The notes beneath the pieces were generated by a model. That model was not told where the DNA came from. It searched no databases and saw only the letters and a list, made by a program, of their open reading frames with translations. A stretch of 64,000 bases of DNA from RUG369 sp050949645 (GTDB lineage: Bacteria; Planctomycetota; Planctomycetia; Pirellulales; Thermoguttaceae). Below, in pieces: positions 60,844 to 64,000 of the stretch; the first letter of the stretch is position 1, and every line of letters starts with the position of its first letter. The stretch lies in assembly GCA_050949645.1 (NCBI GenBank), contig JBMNGC010000001.1:2728001-2792000 (forward strand), in the 5' to 3' direction. The translations under genes were made by a program, and so were the position numbers.

Positions 60844-60899
60844 CGCCGCGCGCTGCGAAGAGCAGCGCTAAAGTTACGAGAACGCGGAACTTGGATGAG

Positions 60900-62390
60900 A
60901 TGAAATTCTATATTGAAACGGTCGGATGCCAGATGAACACGCTCGATTCGGAGCTTGCGTCGGCGGAGCTTATCTCCGCGGGCTGGGCGCGTGTCGAGTC
61001 GCGCAAAGACGCGGATCTGGCGATCTTCAACACGTGCAGCGTTCGCGAACATGCGGAAGAAAAAGTTTATAGCGCGCTCGGACGCCTCAAGACGTGGAAG
61101 ACGAGCAAGCCGGGTTCGATCATCGCGGTGATGGGGTGTATGGCGCAGAAGGACAAAGACGTCGTCTTTCAGCGCGCGCCCTTCGTCGACGTGGTCCTCG
61201 GACCGGGTAAGATCGATCAGCTCGTTTCCCTCGTGACGGTCGCGCGAACGACGGGCGAGCAGCAACTTGCCGTCGGCGTCGATCGCTTTGAGCAGAAGGT
61301 TGATCGCCAGACCGTCAAAGATTCCTTCCGTCTCTACGATCCGATCCGCCTTCCCCAGGCGCGTCCGCGCGTCTTCCAGGCGATGGTTCGCATCATGTTC
61401 GGGTGCGATAAATTCTGCTCCTACTGCATCGTTCCTAGCGCGCGTGGTCCGGAACAGTCGCGCTCGCCGCACGAAATTCTCAACGAAGTCAGGACGCTCG
61501 CGGATCAGGGATGCCTCGAAGTCACGCTCCTCGGACAGACCGTCAACAGCTATCGATACCGCGAAGGGGACAAGACGACGCGACTAGCGGACCTCCTGGC
61601 GATGATCGACGACGTGCCCGGGATTCAACGCGTGCGTTTTGTGAGCTCCTATCCGACCGACATGACGGACGAACTTCTCCAGGCTGTTCGCGACCTGCCA
61701 AGCATGACGCCGCACCTGCATGTGCCCGCGCAGCATGGCGCCAATTCCGCTCTGAAACGAATGCGTCGTCACTATACGGTCGAGGAATACCGCGATCTGG
61801 TCGACCGGATCTATGCGACGATTCCCGGCGCGGCGATTACGAGCGACGTCATCGTCGGCTTCTGCGGCGAAACGGAAGAGGAGTTCCAGCAGACGGTCGA
61901 CCTTGTCCGATACGCTAAATTTAAGAACAGTTTTATCTTTAAGTATTCCGTCAGGCCGGGCGCCGAAGCCGCTCGCATCTACGAGGACGACGTGCCCGAG
62001 GACGTCAAGAAACGACGTAATAACGAGCTCCTTGCGATCCAGAACGAAATCAGCGCGACCACGAACCAGAGTTTCGTTGGCAAGGAAGTCGAGATTCTCG
62101 TCGAAGGTCCGAGCAAACGCGAAGCGCGCGAGCAAGCGCGCGAAGAAGCGCTCTACGCGGAATCCGAGCCGAGCGACGCGCCAGAGAATGTAGACGCGCC
62201 AGGCGCGTTCGTGTCTATAGACGAGCTCCTTGCAACGGCGGGGTCGCAAGACGAGGTTCAGCTCATGGGGAGAACTCCATGCGATAGGATCGTCGTCTTT
62301 AACGGACCGCGCGAAATGACGGGGACGTTCCGCCGCGTCAAGATAACAACCGCGGCGCCCTTTACGCTCTTTGGAGAGATTGTCGGCTGA
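60900..62390 (+). CDS. miaB: tRNA-2-methylthio-N6-dimethylallyladenosine synthase
   Basis: 496 residues. N-terminal UPF0004 domain with three cluster Cys (VGCQMN, NTCSV, MGCMAQ), radical SAM domain with CDKFCSYC (about 170-177) and GQTVNSY, and a C-terminal TRAM domain interrupted by a roughly 45-residue acidic, Ala-rich insert before the final strands. Adds the methylthio group to i6A37 in tRNAs that read UNN codons. The TTG at 60891 is also in frame; ATG 60900 is preferred. Ends at the bidirectional terminator. Forms the tail of the plus-strand run from pilT. Confidence 0.95.
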   Translation: MKFYIETVGCQMNTLDSELASAELISAGWARVESRKDADLAIFNTCSVREHAEEKVYSALGRLKTWKTSKPGSIIAVMGCMAQKDKDVVFQRAPFVDVVLGPGKIDQLVSLVTVARTTGEQQLAVGVDRFEQKVDRQTVKDSFRLYDPIRLPQARPRVFQAMVRIMFGCDKFCSYCIVPSARGPEQSRSPHEILNEVRTLADQGCLEVTLLGQTVNSYRYREGDKTTRLADLLAMIDDVPGIQRVRFVSSYPTDMTDELLQAVRDLPSMTPHLHVPAQHGANSALKRMRRHYTVEEYRDLVDRIYATIPGAAITSDVIVGFCGETEEEFQQTVDLVRYAKFKNSFIFKYSVRPGAEAARIYEDDVPEDVKKRRNNELLAIQNEISATTNQSFVGKEVEILVEGPSKREAREQAREEALYAESEPSDAPENVDAPGAFVSIDELLATAGSQDEVQLMGRTPCDRIVVFNGPREMTGTFRRVKITTAAPFTLFGEIVG

Positions 62391-62430
62391 AGACGAGCCG
62401 TCGAAAACGAATTCCGAGATTCAAGAAATA

Positions 62431-62460
62431 AAAAACGTCGGCCGAAAGACCGACGTTTTT
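62431..62460. terminator. Bidirectional terminator between miaB and tRNA-Ile
   Basis: 11-bp stem (62431-62441 with 62450-62460), 8-nt loop, T-run inside the 3' arm on both strands. Ends miaB and, on the other strand, the tRNA transcript. Confidence 0.92.
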
Positions 62461-62464
62461 TAGT

Positions 62465-62538
62465 GGGCGCACATGGAGTCGAACCATGGACCTCGTCCTT
62501 ATCAGGGACGCGCTCTAACCAAACTGAGCTACGCGCCC
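62465..62538 (-). tRNA. tRNA-Ile (anticodon GAT)
   Basis: 74 nt on the minus strand. Cloverleaf: acceptor GGGCGCG/TGCGCCC with one G-U, D arm GCTC...GAGC, anticodon arm CGTCC-CTGATAA-GGACG with GAT anticodon, T arm CATGG-TTCGACT-CCATG. CCA is not encoded. A T-run terminator lies directly after its 3' end. Confidence 0.97.
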
Positions 62539-62666
62539 AACCTGTTCGAGACGAATTCGCGACTCAAACAACAGTCGGAATTATAGCGCCGCAACACTTT
62601 TCTGCAAGGGACTATTTTCTTTTTTTAAAAAATAGCGCTCGAGAGGCGTCGGCGCAGCGACGAAGG

Positions 62667-62692
62667 GCGCGCGCTCGCGAAAGAGCGCGCGC
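62667..62692 (-). terminator. Hairpin downstream of the phosphofructokinase gene
   Basis: 10-bp all-GC-type stem (62667-62676 with 62683-62692), 6-nt loop, no T-run; likely end of the minus-strand transcript or an mRNA-stabilising hairpin. The interval 62539-62666 shows no other gene. Confidence 0.5.
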
Positions 62693-62727
62693 TCCGACTT
62701 CGACCGTTAAGTCGAGGACGTCGTTCG

Positions 62728-64000
62728 TCAGTCGCGCCACGCTTCCAGGTAACGCGCGAGCTTATGAATGTCGGAATCGACGGCGATCGGACGCGAATAA
62801 GCGCGAAGCTTATCCATGTTGACGAGCTCTTCGAAGGTCGGGAAGGAGAGTCCGAGAGGCTCGGGACCGCTGTTGACCGAGATCATCACGCCGTTGAGAT
62901 TTTTTTCGCAGAGCGCGCGGTAGCAACCGACGCCGATCTGGCTGCCGACGCAAACGTCGTACGCCGTCGGCTGATTGCAACGGATCTCGTAGCCGAATTG
63001 CAGACCGTTGAACTTTCGGCGCTTGCCGGTGCGACGCTCATACTCGTCCGCGATCAGACGACCGAGGCGAGAGGAGTACTTGAGCTGCGAGACGGGGAAG
63101 TGCCCGAAGGAGTCCGGCTTGAGGGAGATGTATTCGTCGTGCGAGACGCATTTCTCGATCTCAGAGAGGGGCAGGAATTCGGCGACGCCTTCGGAGATAA
63201 CTCCAACAAAGCCCTTCTGGCCTTCCTTTTCGCGCGCGATGCAAACGTCGACCATGTGGTTCACAATGTGCGACATATCGACGATCGTACGCATGACCGG
63301 CTTGCCGTTCTCGTCGAGAACTTCCTTGCCCGTCTCAGGGTCGATCGTGACTTCGGTCGTCTTCCAGGATTCGTCGATATCTTCGAGTCCGACGACGGCG
63401 GAGGCTTCGCCGGCGATCGCGGCGCCATAGGCGAGCCAGGCCGCGGCGCGACCCATCAACTGGCAGACGAATCCGGCGCCCGCCGCTTCGCTGTCGGAAA
63501 GAAGGTTGCGGAGCTGTTTCGCAAGCATCTCGACCGCGGTGAAATATCCGAACGTGAAAGGAATGCCTTCGTAGTCGTTGTCGATCGTTTTCGGAAGATG
63601 AACGACCTTGATGCGCTTGGCGTCCGCGGGTTTGCGATCCATGAAGAGCTTGAATTTCGTGGCGGTCGTGAGCGTATCGTCGCCGCCGATGGAGACGAGC
63701 GCGTCGACGCCGAGCGAGCAGAGCGCCTTATAGACCGTTTCGAGGGGCGCGGTTTTTTCGGAGCAGTCGAGATCTTTCGGCTCTTTGAGCGCTTTGCCGG
63801 GGTTGACGCGCGCGGTGCCAATGCAGATACCCTGTTTGGTGCGGATTCCGTCGCGAACGCACTTGTCGAGGCGAATGTAAGCTTCGCCTTCTTTAAGGAC
63901 GTCGCCGTCTTTGAAGTCGACGAGGTGCGTATAGCCGTTTAGCATGCCGTAGACCTCGATACCAGCGCGAGCAAAGCACAGCGAGGCGCTGCCGATCACA
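62728..64000 (-). CDS. Phosphofructokinase, PPi-dependent type, 5' end cut by the right edge
   Basis: About 424 residues visible; the frame is open at base 64000, so the N-terminus is outside. Converts fructose-6-phosphate to the 1,6-bisphosphate. IGGDDTLT (Gly-Gly-Asp-Asp, second Asp instead of Gly) and PKTIDNDY point to pyrophosphate rather than ATP as phosphate donor. MGRAAAWLA carries the substrate-binding Met-Gly-Arg, and GVISEGVAEF follows. The C-terminal part with YSSRLGRLIADEYERRTGK and RCNQPTAYD fits the long PFK family. Relevant to an energy-saving anaerobic glycolysis with the gap gene at the other end of the window. Confidence 0.93.
   Translation of the reverse strand, partial: VIGSASLCFARAGIEVYGMLNGYTHLVDFKDGDVLKEGEAYIRLDKCVRDGIRTKQGICIGTARVNPGKALKEPKDLDCSEKTAPLETVYKALCSLGVDALVSIGGDDTLTTATKFKLFMDRKPADAKRIKVVHLPKTIDNDYEGIPFTFGYFTAVEMLAKQLRNLLSDSEAAGAGFVCQLMGRAAAWLAYGAAIAGEASAVVGLEDIDESWKTTEVTIDPETGKEVLDENGKPVMRTIVDMSHIVNHMVDVCIAREKEGQKGFVGVISEGVAEFLPLSEIEKCVSHDEYISLKPDSFGHFPVSQLKYSSRLGRLIADEYERRTGKRRKFNGLQFGYEIRCNQPTAYDVCVGSQIGVGCYRALCEKNLNGVMISVNSGPEPLGLSFPTFEELVNMDKLRAYSRPIAVDSDIHKLARYLEAWRD

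Noticed and set aside
62463..62822. Open frame of 119 codons across the tRNA-Ile
   Set aside because: It reads through the reverse of the tRNA and then through the phosphofructokinase end; a known type of false frame.
1..64000. CRISPR arrays, insertion sequences, prophage or integrative elements
   Set aside because: No spaced direct repeats, transposase, integrase, terminal repeats or phage genes were recognised on either strand.

Overview
The window looks like a chromosomal segment of a planctomycete, probably an anaerobic or gut-type lineage. The evidence is direct: three secreted pseudopilin-like DUF1559 proteins with the GFTLVELLVVIAIIG N-terminus and the C-terminal H-x9-DG motif, small lipoproteins encoded after two of them, a secreted SHD1-SUMF1 protein, a multihaem protein related to hydrazine synthase alpha, and a DUF1598-like protein. 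A PPi-type phosphofructokinase and a corrinoid protein fit fermentative or anaerobic life (inference). No transposase, integrase, phage gene or CRISPR array was seen; the region reads as ordinary chromosome with long, strong hairpin terminators and clear TTGxxx/TATAAT promoters.

Layout. 1-4.7 kb: tail of a Thr/Asp-rich lipoprotein, a metal ABC permease, gap, a Nif3-like protein and an unknown membrane protein. 4.8-10.9 kb: an overlapping operon of pseudopilin, secreted terpenoid-toroid protein, ABC ATPase and a 998-aa FtsX-type permease. 11-13 kb: DUF1559 plus lipoprotein. 13-17.5 kb: flotillin, divergent to an NfeD-like protein and an AI-2E-family transporter with an acidic insert. 17.7-20.9 kb: rhaA, hemD and lipoproteins. 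21-26.6 kb: an Asn-rich DUF1598-like secreted protein and a 959-aa protein ending in a 12-unit solenoid-like repeat. 26.8-31.3 kb: proS and alaS. 31.4-38.4 kb (minus strand): four-gene unit of sugar kinase, nucleotidyltransferase, HzsA-like cytochrome and SHD1-SUMF1. 38.6-40.7 kb: a third DUF1559 plus lipoprotein. 40.7-48.5 kb (minus): FAD/Fe-S/CCG oxidoreductase, Gfo/Idh/MocA oxidoreductase, uvrB, corrinoid protein. 49-53.6 kb: an Nramp relative lacking the metal motifs, a membrane protein coupled to a membrane PP2C phosphatase, hisF. 53.7-62.4 kb: pilT, a membrane-anchored degenerate GspE/PilB, two membrane proteins, dinG-like helicase, miaB. 62.4-64 kb: tRNA-Ile(GAT) and a PPi-type phosphofructokinase running off the right edge.

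The best candidates for undescribed biology are (i) the PilT plus dead-GspE membrane cluster, (ii) the pseudopilin-toroid-ABC operon, (iii) the 12-repeat solenoid protein, and (iv) the operon joining a galacturonokinase-like sugar kinase to an HzsA-like cytochrome. All functional statements rest on motif reading without database searches; start codons were chosen from Shine-Dalgarno spacing and signal-peptide position and can be off.
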